Assembly: GCF_028826155.1 (NCBI RefSeq)
Contig: NZ_JAQGPN010000001.1
Span: 744,001-808,000, forward strand
Origin: Mesorhizobium shangrilense
GTDB taxonomy: Bacteria; Pseudomonadota; Alphaproteobacteria; Rhizobiales; Rhizobiaceae
Length of the DNA: 64,000 bases
Direction: 5' to 3'
Shown here: positions 35,611-44,391 of the stretch, piece after piece
How positions within the stretch are numbered: position 1 is the first letter of the stretch
Layout: each line of letters starts with the position of its first letter
Notes under the pieces: model-generated
Databases searched by the model: none
Seen by the model: only the letters and a program-made list of their open reading frames with translations
What the model was told of the DNA's origin: nothing
Made by a program: the position numbers and the translations under genes

Positions 35611-36519
35611 ATGCGTTTCCCCGCTGAAAATGCGCGGCGACCGCGCACGGTGATTCAGTGGCAAGACGATGGGCCTGCACCGCGCGTCCGTAATCTCCTG
35701 TCGGAGGACGTTTCGCCGTTCAAGGCGCTAGGACTTGCCGCCGTTCTGTGTGTTGCGTCCATTGCCGCAGTCGTGGCGGTCATTCAGTTCCAGCGTCAGG
35801 GCGGCCTTCCGGAGGTCGGCTCACTCGTCGAGCGCGCCCAGGCCAGCGTCGCGACCGCATTCCCAAAAGCTCCGGAGCCCGACACCACGACGGCCGAGGC
35901 GACCGCACAGCCGGCAAGCGTCGACGCCATGCCTATCGAGCCGACGGCTCCTCGAGCATCCAGCGCTCTATCGACCTCGCCGCCTGCCGATGTTGAACTG
36001 CCCGATGCTGTCGCGATGCAGGAGGTCGAACCGAGCGGCACGGCCGGCATCATCCTCGCCGAGGCGACCGCGCCGGATCAAGGCGATGTTGAACTTGAAC
36101 TGGAACCGCTGACCAAGAACGATCCCCGCTGGATCGACAGCGGAGTCGAGCCGATAAGCATCGACGCCATGGATCTTTCACGCGTGGCAGCGCTTGCAGA
36201 CGAACCGATGGCTCTCACGCCGGCCGGTGCGCCTGTCGTCATTCAAGAGCCCGATCCGGCCCCGAAAGTCGAGCCGATGGAGGTCGCCGCGATCGAGAAG
36301 GCGCCGACGTCCATGGCCGTCGGCTTCGATACGGGTCTGTCGAATGCCAGGGTGAGGACCGCCGTCTTCCTGCGGTCGCGGCCTGCCGACGGCTCAAAGG
36401 TGATCGTCACGATACCCGGCGGCGCGTCGATCCAGGCGCCTGCCAGCTGCAAGCACTGGTGCCAGGTGAGCTACCAGGGCAGGCGCGGCTTCATCTACAA
36501 GAGCTTCGTCCTGCGGTAG
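35611..36519 (+). CDS. Membrane-anchored protein with C-terminal bacterial SH3 domain
   Basis: The 302-residue protein has a cytosolic N-terminus with a RRPRTVIQW segment, one membrane anchor (FKALGLAAVLCVASIAAVVAVI at about residues 38-59, shown as FKALGLAAVLCV and ASIAAVVAVI), and a long Pro/Ala/Glu/Asp-rich periplasmic linker. The C-terminal 65 residues are SH3-like (VRTAVFLRSRPADGSKVI and WCQVSYQGRRGFIYKSFVLR). Such domains bind cell-wall or protein targets. ATG at 35611 has a GGAGGGA ribosome site. It converges with pyc across a hairpin. Confidence 0.85.
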   Translation: MRFPAENARRPRTVIQWQDDGPAPRVRNLLSEDVSPFKALGLAAVLCVASIAAVVAVIQFQRQGGLPEVGSLVERAQASVATAFPKAPEPDTTTAEATAQPASVDAMPIEPTAPRASSALSTSPPADVELPDAVAMQEVEPSGTAGIILAEATAPDQGDVELELEPLTKNDPRWIDSGVEPISIDAMDLSRVAALADEPMALTPAGAPVVIQEPDPAPKVEPMEVAAIEKAPTSMAVGFDTGLSNARVRTAVFLRSRPADGSKVIVTIPGGASIQAPASCKHWCQVSYQGRRGFIYKSFVLR

Positions 36520-36542
36520 CCGATAGCGCCCACCTCCGAAGA

Positions 36543-36564
36543 AGGGCGGCGCCAGCGCCGCCCT
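36543..36564. terminator. Bidirectional hairpin between SH3 gene and pyc
   Basis: AGGGCGGCGC-CA-GCGCCGCCCT is a perfect 10-base stem with a 2-base loop between two convergent genes. It lies 24 bases after the SH3 gene and 8 bases after the pyc stop. Confidence 0.6.
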
Positions 36565-36571
36565 GGTCCGT

Positions 36572-39500
36572 TCAGCCGTAGACGACCAGAAGGTCCTTCG
36601 CGTCGATCTGGTCGCCGGCCCGTACGAGCACTTCGGCGATCGTGCCGTCGCGCTCGGCGTGCAGGGCGGTTTCCATCTTCATCGCCTCGATGGAGAGCAG
36701 CACGTCGCCGGCCTTGACGGCCTGCCCGGCCGCAACCGACAGCGTCGAGATGACACCGGGCATCGGCGCGCCGACATGTGCGTCATTGCCGGCTTCGGCC
36801 TTGCGGCGCGCCTTGCCGTTCGACACGCCATGGGCGCGATCGGGCACCTTCACGCGGCGCGGCTGGCCGTTGAGCTCGAAGAAGACGGCGACCATCCCCT
36901 TCTCGTCCACGTCGGTCATCGCCAGGCAGCGGATGACCAGCGTCTTGCCCTTCTCGATGTCGACGAAGATCTCGTCTTCCGTCTGCATGCCGTAGAAATA
37001 GGTTGGGGTCGGCAGCACGCTGACCGGGCCGTACATCTCGTGGGCGGCGGCAAAGTCGAGGAACACCTTCGGGTACATCAGCCAGGAGGCGAACTCGTAT
37101 TCCGTCACCTTGCGGCCGAGCTTCTGCTCCAGCTCCTTGCGGCTGGCGGCGAGATCTGCCTCCTTGAGCAAAGAACCGGGCCGCACCGTGATTGGCTTCT
37201 CGCCCTTCAGCGCCTTCTTCTGGAGCTTGGAGGGCCAGCCGCCGGGCGACTGACCGAGGTCGCCGCGCAGCATCGACACGACCGATTCCGGGAAGGCGAT
37301 GTCGCGCGCGGGGTTCTCGACGTCGGCGACCGTCAGGTCCTGGCTGACCATCATCAGCGCCATGTCGCCGACGACCTTCGACGACGGCGTCACCTTGACG
37401 ATGTCGCCGAACATCAGGTTGACGTCATGGTAGGCCTGCGCCACCTCGTGCCAGCGGGTTTCGATGCCGAGCGAGCGCGCCTGCTCCTTGAGGTTTGTGA
37501 ACTGGCCGCCAGGCATCTCGTGCAGGTAGACCTCGGAGGCGGGTCCCTTGAGATCGCTCTCGAAGGCCGCGTACTGGTTGCGGACGGCCTCCCAGTAGAA
37601 CGAGATCTTGCGGATCCAGGCGGTGTCGAGGCCCGGATCGCGATCGGTGCCCTTGAGGGCTTCGGCGATCGATCCCAGGCAAGGCTGCGAGGTGTTGCCG
37701 GAGAACGCGTCCATCGCCGCATCGATTGCGTCGACGCCCGTCTCGACCGCGGCGAGCACGGTAGCTGCGGCAAGTCCGGACGTGTCGTGGGTGTGGAAAT
37801 GGATCGGCAGGTCGGTCGACTCGCGGAGCGCCTTGAAGAGCACGCGCGCGGCGGCCGGCTTGAGCAGTCCGGCCATGTCCTTCAGCGCGATGATGTGGGC
37901 GCCGGCAGCCTCGAGTTCCTTGGCGAGGCCGACATAGTATTTCAGGTCGTACTTGGCGCGCGCCGGGTCGAGGATGTCGCCCGTGTAGCACATCGCAGCC
38001 TCGCAGAGCCTGCCCTCCTCGAGCACGGCGTCCATCGAGACGCGCATGTTCTCGACCCAGTTCAGGCAGTCGAATACCCGGAACAGGTCGATGCCGCCCG
38101 CGGCCGCCTGCTTCACGAAGTGGCGCACGACATTGTCGGGATAGTTCGTGTAGCCGACGCCGTTGGCGCCGCGCAGCAGCATCTGCAGCAGAAGATTGGG
38201 CGCTGCCTCGCGCACGCTGGCCAGACGCTCCCATGGGTCCTCGGTGAGGAAGCGCATGGCCACGTCGAAAGTCGCGCCGCCCCAGCATTCGAGCGAAAGA
38301 AGCTGCGGCAGGGCGCGTGCATAAGTGCCGGCGATGCGGGCGATGTCGTGGGTGCGCATGCGCGTCGCAAGCAGCGACTGATGCCCGTCGCGCATGGTGG
38401 TGTCAGTCACCAGCACGCCCTTCTCGGCGCGCATCCACTGGGCGAAGGCGGCGGGTCCGAGCGCATCGAGCTTCTGCTTGGACCCGTCCGGAATGGATCC
38501 GGTGAACCACGGGATCACCGGGGCCGCAGCGTCGGGATTGGGCCTTGCGCGGCCGCGGGTCTCCGGATGGCCGTTGACCGAGACGTCGGCCAGGTAGTTC
38601 AGGAGCTTTGTCGCGCGGTCCTGACGCTTGACCTGTTCGAACAACTCGGGCGTCGAATCGATGAACTTCGTCGTGTACGAATTGTCGTGAAAGCTCCGGT
38701 GCGTGATGATCGCTTCCAGGAAGGTCAGGTTGGTGGCGACGCCGCGGATGCGGAACTCGCGCAGCGCACGATGCATGCGCGCGATGGCTTCGCCGGCGCT
38801 GGGCGCCCATGCGGTCACCTTTTCCAGCAGCGGATCGTAGAAGCGGGTGATGACCGCGCCGGAATAGGCGGTGCCGCCGTCGAGGCGGATGCCGAAGCCC
38901 GTCGCGCCGCGATAGGCGGTGATGCGGCCGTAGTCCGGAATGAAGTTCTGCTCGGGGTCCTCGGTGGTGATGCGGCACTGGAGGGCATGGCCGTTGAGGC
39001 GGATGTCCTTCTGCGCGGGCACGCCAGACTCCGGCGTGCCGATGGCGAAGCCGTCGAGGATGTGGATCTGCGCCTTGACGATGTCGATGCCGGTCACCTG
39101 TTCGGTGACGGTGTGCTCGACCTGGATGCGCGGATTGACCTCGATGAAGTAGAACTTGCCGGTGTCGGCATCCTGCAGGAACTCGACCGTTCCCGCCCCG
39201 ATGTAGCTGGTCTCGCCGGCGATCTTCAGCGCGTAGCCGCAGAGTTCCTGGCGCAGCGCGTCGCTGAGATATGGGGCCGGAGCGCGCTCGACGACCTTCT
39301 GATTGCGGCGCTGGATCGAGCAGTCGCGCTCGTAGAGGTGCACCACGGTGCCATGGGTGTCGCCCAGGACCTGGACCTCGACGTGGCGGGCGCGCTCGAT
39401 GAGCTTCTCGAGATAGACCTCGTCCTTGCCGAAGGCGGCCTTGGCCTCGCGCTTGCCCTCGGTGACCTCGCGGACAAGATCGGCCTCGCTGCGGATGGCG

Positions 39501-40030
39501 CGCATGCCGCGGCCGCCACCGCCCCACGACGCCTTCAGCATCACGGGATAGCCTATTCCCGCGGCCAGCTTCTTGACCTCTTCCATGTCGTCCGGCAGCG
39601 GATCGGTCGCCGGAATGACCGGCACCCCGACTTCAATCGCCAGGTTGCGGGCGGCGATCTTGTTGCCAAGCCGGCGCATGGTTTCCGGCTTCGGACCGAT
39701 GAAGGTGATGCCGTTTTCGGCGCAGGCCTCGGCGAACTCCGGGCTTTCCGAGAGAAGGCCGTAGCCGGGGTGGATGGCGTCGGCGCCCGAGAGCCTTGCG
39801 ACGCGCATGATCTCGTCGATGGACAGATAGCTCTCGATCGGGCCCATTTCCTTGGCCAGATGGGGGCCACGGCCGACCTGATAGCTTTCGTCCGCCTTGA
39901 AGCGATGTAGCGAGTATTTGTCTTCCTCGGCCCAGATCGCGACCGTTTTGAGCCCCAGCTCGTTCGCCGCGCGGAACACGCGAATGGCAATTTCAGACCG
40001 ATTGGCGACGAGGATCTTCGTGATCGGCAC
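36572..40030 (-). CDS. pyc: Pyruvate carboxylase
   Basis: Pyc adds CO2 to pyruvate with ATP and biotin to form oxaloacetate, the main anaplerotic step in rhizobia. The 1152-residue product has the whole single-chain layout. The biotin carboxylase has KILVANRSEIAIRVFRAANE at the N-terminus and the GGGGRGMRAI loop. The central carboxyltransferase is at TTMRDGHQSLLATRMRT, and the C-terminal biotinyl domain has the biotinylated lysine in EAMKMET. GTG at 40030 follows a GGAGAG ribosome site and fits the start of homologues (Met-Pro-Ile-x-Lys). The frame is open some 130 codons further up but overlaps the divergent gene and is not conserved. Confidence 0.97.
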   Translation of the reverse strand: MPITKILVANRSEIAIRVFRAANELGLKTVAIWAEEDKYSLHRFKADESYQVGRGPHLAKEMGPIESYLSIDEIMRVARLSGADAIHPGYGLLSESPEFAEACAENGITFIGPKPETMRRLGNKIAARNLAIEVGVPVIPATDPLPDDMEEVKKLAAGIGYPVMLKASWGGGGRGMRAIRSEADLVREVTEGKREAKAAFGKDEVYLEKLIERARHVEVQVLGDTHGTVVHLYERDCSIQRRNQKVVERAPAPYLSDALRQELCGYALKIAGETSYIGAGTVEFLQDADTGKFYFIEVNPRIQVEHTVTEQVTGIDIVKAQIHILDGFAIGTPESGVPAQKDIRLNGHALQCRITTEDPEQNFIPDYGRITAYRGATGFGIRLDGGTAYSGAVITRFYDPLLEKVTAWAPSAGEAIARMHRALREFRIRGVATNLTFLEAIITHRSFHDNSYTTKFIDSTPELFEQVKRQDRATKLLNYLADVSVNGHPETRGRARPNPDAAAPVIPWFTGSIPDGSKQKLDALGPAAFAQWMRAEKGVLVTDTTMRDGHQSLLATRMRTHDIARIAGTYARALPQLLSLECWGGATFDVAMRFLTEDPWERLASVREAAPNLLLQMLLRGANGVGYTNYPDNVVRHFVKQAAAGGIDLFRVFDCLNWVENMRVSMDAVLEEGRLCEAAMCYTGDILDPARAKYDLKYYVGLAKELEAAGAHIIALKDMAGLLKPAAARVLFKALRESTDLPIHFHTHDTSGLAAATVLAAVETGVDAIDAAMDAFSGNTSQPCLGSIAEALKGTDRDPGLDTAWIRKISFYWEAVRNQYAAFESDLKGPASEVYLHEMPGGQFTNLKEQARSLGIETRWHEVAQAYHDVNLMFGDIVKVTPSSKVVGDMALMMVSQDLTVADVENPARDIAFPESVVSMLRGDLGQSPGGWPSKLQKKALKGEKPITVRPGSLLKEADLAASRKELEQKLGRKVTEYEFASWLMYPKVFLDFAAAHEMYGPVSVLPTPTYFYGMQTEDEIFVDIEKGKTLVIRCLAMTDVDEKGMVAVFFELNGQPRRVKVPDRAHGVSNGKARRKAEAGNDAHVGAPMPGVISTLSVAAGQAVKAGDVLLSIEAMKMETALHAERDGTIAEVLVRAGDQIDAKDLLVVYG

Positions 40031-40208
40031 GCGGGCGCTCTCCGGAAAGGTGGGCTGATTTCGCCCTTGATTAGCGGATAATTTGTGCAGTGCAAACGAA
40101 AATGGCAGCCCGATCGCGCCGGGCGTCGCCGCGAGACCTCCTGGCCGCGGGTTTTGAATGGCGGTCGGTTCGTGTAGCGTGCGCGCGAACAGCTTAGGGG
40201 GTAGCGGA

Positions 40209-41507
40209 GTGTCACGCATTTTTGCACAGCTTGTCGCAGTGGTCGGCGCAGTTCTGATCTTCGTTCGGGGCCAGGACGGGCGCCGCGTCAAGCCGGCGTT
40301 CGGCGCTGAGCCGTCAATCCCGAAGGCGAAGCCGCAAGGGATTCCGACGTTGAAGATGCCCACTGCGCGGGGGTGGAAGGCAGGGGAAGCGCCGGCAGCC
40401 GCGCCCGGCCTCAAGGTGAACGCCTTCGCCACCGGGCTGAAGCATCCGCGCTGGATTCAGGTGCTACCGAACGGCGACGTGCTGACGGCGGAGGCGCTCA
40501 GCGTCCCGGGCGGCATCAAGAACGCCTTCGACTATGCCATGGTCACCACGATGAAGCGCGCCGCCGCAATCGGCGACAGCCCGAACCGGATCACGCTGCT
40601 GCGAGACGCGGATGGCGACGGCGTGGCCGAGACGCGTGAACTGTTTCTCGAGGGACTCAACCAGCCATTCGGCATGGCGCTGCTCGACGGCACGTTCTAT
40701 GTCGGCAACACTGATGGTCTGATGGCCTTTTCCTACATGGATGGGGACACGCGGATCCGGACGACCGGCAAGAAACTCGCCGGGTTCAAGCCGGGTGGAC
40801 ATTGGACCCGCAGCCTGCTGCCGAGCCGCGACGGCAAGAAACTCTATGTCGGCGTCGGATCGCTGAGCAACATCGGCGATCAGGGCATGGAGGCAGAGGA
40901 AGGACGCGCGGCGATCCACGAGTATGACGTCGCCACCGGCAAGCTCCGCATCTTTGCATCGGGGCTGCGCAACCCCGTCGGCCTTGCCCTGGAGCCGACG
41001 ACGGACACGTTGTGGACTGTCGTGAACGAGCGGGACGGGCTGGGCGACGAGACGCCACCCGACTATCTGACCTCCGTGGAGGACGGCGGCTTTTACGGTT
41101 GGCCGTACTGCTACTGGGGGCAGACGATCGATGATCGCGTGCCGCAGGATGCCGCCCTGGTCGCGTCAGCGATCACACCGGATTTCGCGCTCGGCGGACA
41201 TACTGCGTCGCTGGGCCTGTGCTGGATGCCGGCCGGCACGCTGCCCGGTTTTCCGGACGGCATGGTGATCGGCCAGCACGGATCCTGGAACCGGAGCACG
41301 CTCAGCGGCTACAAGGTCATCTTCGTGCCATTCACCGACGGACGACCTTCCGGCCCCGCACGCGACATCCTCACCGGCTTTCTCTCGCCCGACGAGAAGT
41401 CTTCCTACGGTCGGCCCGTCGGGGTGACGATCGGGCCGGATGGCTCGCTGCTGGTCGCGGACGACGTCGGCGACGTCATCTGGCGGGTGACCGGCGCCGC
41501 GAACTGA
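40209..41507 (+). CDS. PQQ-dependent-like sugar (sorbosone) dehydrogenase
   Basis: The 432-residue protein belongs to the soluble-glucose-dehydrogenase/L-sorbosone dehydrogenase beta-propeller group. Motifs are KHPRWIQVLPNGDVLTAE, GLNQPFGMALLDGTFYVGNT, FASGLRNPVGLALEP and, near the end, GVTIGPDGSLLVADDVGDV. It starts with a hydrophobic segment (FAQLVAVVGAVLIFV), so it is probably exported or anchored. GTG at 40209 is chosen after a GGAGTG-type site; the ORF extends earlier from an ATG at 40158. It is divergent from pyc. Real PQQ use and substrate are not proven by sequence; pqq genes are not in the window. Confidence 0.87.
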   Translation: MSRIFAQLVAVVGAVLIFVRGQDGRRVKPAFGAEPSIPKAKPQGIPTLKMPTARGWKAGEAPAAAPGLKVNAFATGLKHPRWIQVLPNGDVLTAEALSVPGGIKNAFDYAMVTTMKRAAAIGDSPNRITLLRDADGDGVAETRELFLEGLNQPFGMALLDGTFYVGNTDGLMAFSYMDGDTRIRTTGKKLAGFKPGGHWTRSLLPSRDGKKLYVGVGSLSNIGDQGMEAEEGRAAIHEYDVATGKLRIFASGLRNPVGLALEPTTDTLWTVVNERDGLGDETPPDYLTSVEDGGFYGWPYCYWGQTIDDRVPQDAALVASAITPDFALGGHTASLGLCWMPAGTLPGFPDGMVIGQHGSWNRSTLSGYKVIFVPFTDGRPSGPARDILTGFLSPDEKSSYGRPVGVTIGPDGSLLVADDVGDVIWRVTGAAN

Positions 41508-41560
41508 GGAGCCAGGCCGGGGGGGCCGAGGAGAAGATTGAGCATGGAGGAGGTTTTGCA

Positions 41561-41950
41561 ATGCTCTACGCAATTCTGGCGTATCACGTCGAAGACGTCA
41601 TCACCTCGATGTCGGACCAGGAGGATCGGGCCCTGATGGAGGATCTCCACGAGGTGCATGGACGGCTGACGCGTGAAGGCCGGCTCGGACCGGCGGCGCG
41701 CCTCGGCGCAACGACCAGTGCCTGCACGTTGCGCGGGCCAGGAGACGGCGTCGTTCTCGACGGTCCCTTTGCCGAAACCAAGGAGCAACTCCTGGGCCTC
41801 TATGTCCTCGATTGCGAGGCCAGGGAGGATGCGATCGCGGCGGCGCGCGACCTGCGCAGCGCAAACCCCAGCGCCGTCTATGAGATACGGCCGATCCAGC
41901 TCTACCTGCCTGGCGTGCCGTTTCCCGTGACCGAAACGTCGCCGGCGTGA
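41561..41950 (+). CDS. YCII-related (DGPF) domain protein
   Basis: The 129-residue product has the YCII/DGPF pattern: MLYAILAYHVEDV, a central LRGPGDGVVLDGPFAETKEQLLG, with the Asp-Gly-Pro-Phe motif, and a C-terminal YEIRPIQLYLPG. Such proteins are often next to ECF sigma factor genes; none is adjacent here. The ribosome site GGAGGAGG lies before the ATG at 41561. It follows the PQQ-type gene by 53 bases on the same strand. Enzyme activity is unknown. Confidence 0.85.
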   Translation: MLYAILAYHVEDVITSMSDQEDRALMEDLHEVHGRLTREGRLGPAARLGATTSACTLRGPGDGVVLDGPFAETKEQLLGLYVLDCEAREDAIAAARDLRSANPSAVYEIRPIQLYLPGVPFPVTETSPA

Positions 41951-41996
41951 GCGCCGCGGCCTGGTGGGCCGGGAAGGACCAGACGCCCAATGAAAA

Positions 41997-42020
41997 ATGC
42001 CCGGCGCGAGCGCCGGGCAT
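41997..42020 (-). terminator. Rho-independent terminator of the liv operon substrate-binding gene
   Basis: ATGCCCGGCG pairs with CGCCGGGCAT in a 10-base stem with a short loop. On the minus strand it is followed by TTTTTCATT. It is about 26 bases after the livJ-type stop. It could also end the convergent YCII gene. Confidence 0.85.
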
Positions 42021-42045
42021 CTGATCACTTGAACGGCAGTTCAGC

Positions 42046-43164
42046 TCATTCGTTCTCGAAGTAGTTGTACTTGCCGTCGTCGCCCTTCTTCCAGGTGTAC
42101 ATCACATAGTCCGGACGGGTGATGTCGCCCTTGGCGTCGAAGCCGAGGTCGCCGATCGCGGTCTTGAACGGACCCTTGGCCTTGGCGGCTTCCGCGACCT
42201 TCTGCGGATCAACGTCGCCGGCGGCCTTGGCGGCGTCCGCGATGACCTGCACGGCGGCGTAGGCGTAGAGCGTGTAGGCTTCCGGCTCGAAGCCCGCGGC
42301 GCGGAACTTCTCGACGATGTCCTTTGCGGCCGGGTTCTTGCGCGGATCCGGCGCGAAGGTCATCAGCGTGCCGTCAACGGCGTCGCCGGCGATCGAAGCA
42401 AGCTCGTTCGACACGATGCCGTCGCCCGACATGAAGGTCGCCTTCAGGCCCTGGTCGGCCAGCTGGCGCATGATCAGGCCCGCTTCGGTGTGGAGACCGC
42501 CGTAGTAGACGGCCGTCACGCCGGCTTCCTTCATCTTGGCGATGAGGGCGGAGAAGTCCTTGTCGCCGACGTTGATGCCTTCGTACATCGCCTCGGTGAC
42601 GCCGGCGCCGTTCAGCGCCTTCTTGGTCTCGTCGGCAAGGCCCTGGCCGTAGGGCGTCTTATCGTGGATGACCGCGATCTTGCCGTCCTTGAAGTTCTCC
42701 GCCAGGTACTGGCCGGCAACGATGCCCTGCTGGTCGTCGCGACCGCAGGTACGGAAGGTGTTCCACAGGCCGCGCTCGGTGTACTGCGGGTTGGTCGACG
42801 CCGGCGAGATCTGCATGATCCCGTTCTCAGCATAGACTTCCGACGCGGGAATGGAGACGCCCGAGTTGAAGTGGCCGACGACGAACTTGACGCCGTCAGC
42901 GACGAACTTGTTGGCGACCGAGATGCCCTGCTTCGGATCGGAGACGTCGTCGCCGACGACCACCTTGATCTGCTCGCCATTGATTCCGCCAGCAGCGTTG
43001 ATGTCGGCGGCCGCCTGCTCCGCGCCCTTCTGGAGCTGCGCGCCGAAAGCGGCGTTCGGGCCGGTGATTGGACCGGCGACGCCGATCAGGATGTCCGCCC
43101 AAGCGGTGCCGCCGAACGCGACGAGCGCGGTCAGGGCAACTGCGGACAACAGTGATTTCTTCAT
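42046..43164 (-). CDS. Branched-chain amino acid ABC transporter substrate-binding protein
   Basis: This periplasmic binding protein delivers branched-chain amino acids, or a related amino acid, to the liv permease. The 372-residue product has a signal peptide (residues 1-23, cleavage at AWA-D) and the LivJ/BraC fold pattern: [20 protein letters not shown] near residues 28-47 and [20 protein letters not shown]. It is the last gene of the liv cluster, with its own terminator. The DUF6867-type gene precedes it. Ligand choice is inferred from family only. Confidence 0.94.
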   Translation of the reverse strand: MKKSLLSAVALTALVAFGGTAWADILIGVAGPITGPNAAFGAQLQKGAEQAAADINAAGGINGEQIKVVVGDDVSDPKQGISVANKFVADGVKFVVGHFNSGVSIPASEVYAENGIMQISPASTNPQYTERGLWNTFRTCGRDDQQGIVAGQYLAENFKDGKIAVIHDKTPYGQGLADETKKALNGAGVTEAMYEGINVGDKDFSALIAKMKEAGVTAVYYGGLHTEAGLIMRQLADQGLKATFMSGDGIVSNELASIAGDAVDGTLMTFAPDPRKNPAAKDIVEKFRAAGFEPEAYTLYAYAAVQVIADAAKAAGDVDPQKVAEAAKAKGPFKTAIGDLGFDAKGDITRPDYVMYTWKKGDDGKYNYFENE

Positions 43165-43297
43165 TAGTGACTCCCATTGTACGAGTGGGCTGAACCGAGC
43201 TTTCGTGCGACGCCCACCCTATCGCAGAAAGCTTAGAATGCCGATTTTCCGGCCGTTGTCACGTCGGTTTGGGTGCAAACCGGCGTATTGGTGAATG

Positions 43298-43642
43298 TCA
43301 TGCCTTGGCTTTCCAGCTTAGCGGGGACGCACGCTCGTATAGCCAACTATACTGCGTCACCATCTGCTTGGTGCGCGTGTATCGATGCGCGATCAGGCCG
43401 ACCGCAGCCAAGATGACGAGGTCGGACAAATAGTGCGGCAGACTGAGAAAGGGTCCGCCATAGAGCGCGTAGTGCAGGAATCGAACTCCTGCGGCGAGAA
43501 GCAGCGAATAGACGAGGAAACTCGCGGGTTCCTGCCATACACGCGCGACGGCGCGGCCGGTCATCCATGTCGCCCAGCAGGCGAGCAGGAAGAAACACAG
43601 TTCGCCGAAGTAGAAGTGCTCGGTGATCATTGCGAGGATCAT
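43298..43642 (-). CDS. Small membrane protein in the liv cluster (DUF6867-like)
   Basis: The 114-residue product has about three membrane segments (FFLLACWATWMTGRAVARVW, FLVYSLLLAAGVRFLHYAL, and SDLVILAAVGLIAHRY). A small conserved membrane protein at this place between livF and the binding-protein gene is usual in rhizobial liv clusters; I recall it as DUF6867 but cannot check. Its C-terminal QYSWLYERASPLSWKAK is cytoplasmic. It may aid assembly of the transporter. It starts 20 bases after the livF stop. Confidence 0.75.
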   Translation of the reverse strand: MILAMITEHFYFGELCFFLLACWATWMTGRAVARVWQEPASFLVYSLLLAAGVRFLHYALYGGPFLSLPHYLSDLVILAAVGLIAHRYTRTKQMVTQYSWLYERASPLSWKAKA

Positions 43643-43662
43643 CAGGGAAAACTCCGTTCGGC

Positions 43663-44391
43663 CTAGTGACGCCCGCCTTCGAGATAGGCGGCGCGTACCT
43701 CGGGATCGGCCAGCAGGTCCTTGCCGGTGCCGCTCATGGTCACCCTGCCGTTGACCATGACGTAGCCGCGCGTGGCGAGCTTAAGGGCGCCGAAGGCGTT
43801 CTGTTCGACCAGGAACACGGTGAGCCCTTGCGTCCGGTTCAGCTCTCGAATGGCGTCGAAGATCTGCTTGACGATGAGCGGCGCCAGACCGAGCGACGGT
43901 TCGTCGAGCAGCAGCAACTTGGGGCGGGCCATCAAGGCGCGGCCGATGGAGAGCATCTGCTGCTCGCCGCCCGACAGCGTGCCGCCACGCTGGGCGATGC
44001 GTTCCTTCAGGCGCGGGAACAGATGAAAGACCTTCTCGACGTCCTCGTCGTAGTACTTGAGCTTGTCGAGACCGGCGCCCATCTGCAGGTTTTCCATCAC
44101 GGTCATGCGGGGGAAGATGCGCCGGCCCTCCGGCGACTGCGCAATCCGCAATCTCGCAATCTCGTGCGTCGGCATTTCGGTGATGTCGGTGCCGGCGAAG
44201 GTGATCTTGCCGGTGCGTGCTCGCGGCGTCCCGAAGATGGTCATCATCAGCGTCGACTTGCCGGCGCCGTTGGCGCCGATCAGCGCCACGATCTCGCCTT
44301 CGTTGACATCGACCGAGACGCCGTTCAACGCACGGATGTTGCCATAGTAGGTCTCGACGCCCTCGACCTTGAGCAGGGTTTGCATGGCCAT
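43663..44391 (-). CDS. livF: Branched-chain amino acid ABC transporter ATP-binding protein LivF
   Basis: LivF is one of two ATPases energising branched-chain amino acid uptake. The 242-residue product has Walker A GANGAGKSTLMMTIFG, signature LSGGEQQMLSIGRALM and Walker B LLLLDEPSLGLAP. It starts at 44391 one base after the livG stop, so the two are translationally coupled. The N-terminal EGVETYYGNIRALNGVSVDV (the A loop and strand pattern) is LivF type. Confidence 0.95.
   Translation of the reverse strand: MAMQTLLKVEGVETYYGNIRALNGVSVDVNEGEIVALIGANGAGKSTLMMTIFGTPRARTGKITFAGTDITEMPTHEIARLRIAQSPEGRRIFPRMTVMENLQMGAGLDKLKYYDEDVEKVFHLFPRLKERIAQRGGTLSGGEQQMLSIGRALMARPKLLLLDEPSLGLAPLIVKQIFDAIRELNRTQGLTVFLVEQNAFGALKLATRGYVMVNGRVTMSGTGKDLLADPEVRAAYLEGGRH

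Noticed and set aside
36659..39910. Very long open frame (over 1000 codons) on the plus strand opposite pyc
   Set aside because: It is antisense to a highly conserved pyruvate carboxylase and its translation is rich in Arg, Asp, His and Leu typical of antisense frames in GC-rich DNA. No domain is recognisable.
40031..40432. An N-terminal extension of pyruvate carboxylase of about 130 residues
   Set aside because: It overlaps the divergent dehydrogenase gene, lacks conservation, and a GTG with ribosome site at 40030 fits the family start.
41219..41560. N-terminal extension of the YCII protein
   Set aside because: The frame is open upstream but lies inside the end of the PQQ-type dehydrogenase gene; the ATG at 41561 has a strong ribosome site and matches the family start.
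43468..43496. Sequence resembling a tRNA T-arm (GCAGGAATCGAACTCCTGC)
   Set aside because: There is no acceptor stem, anticodon arm or CCA-type context, and it lies within the coding sequence of the small membrane protein gene.
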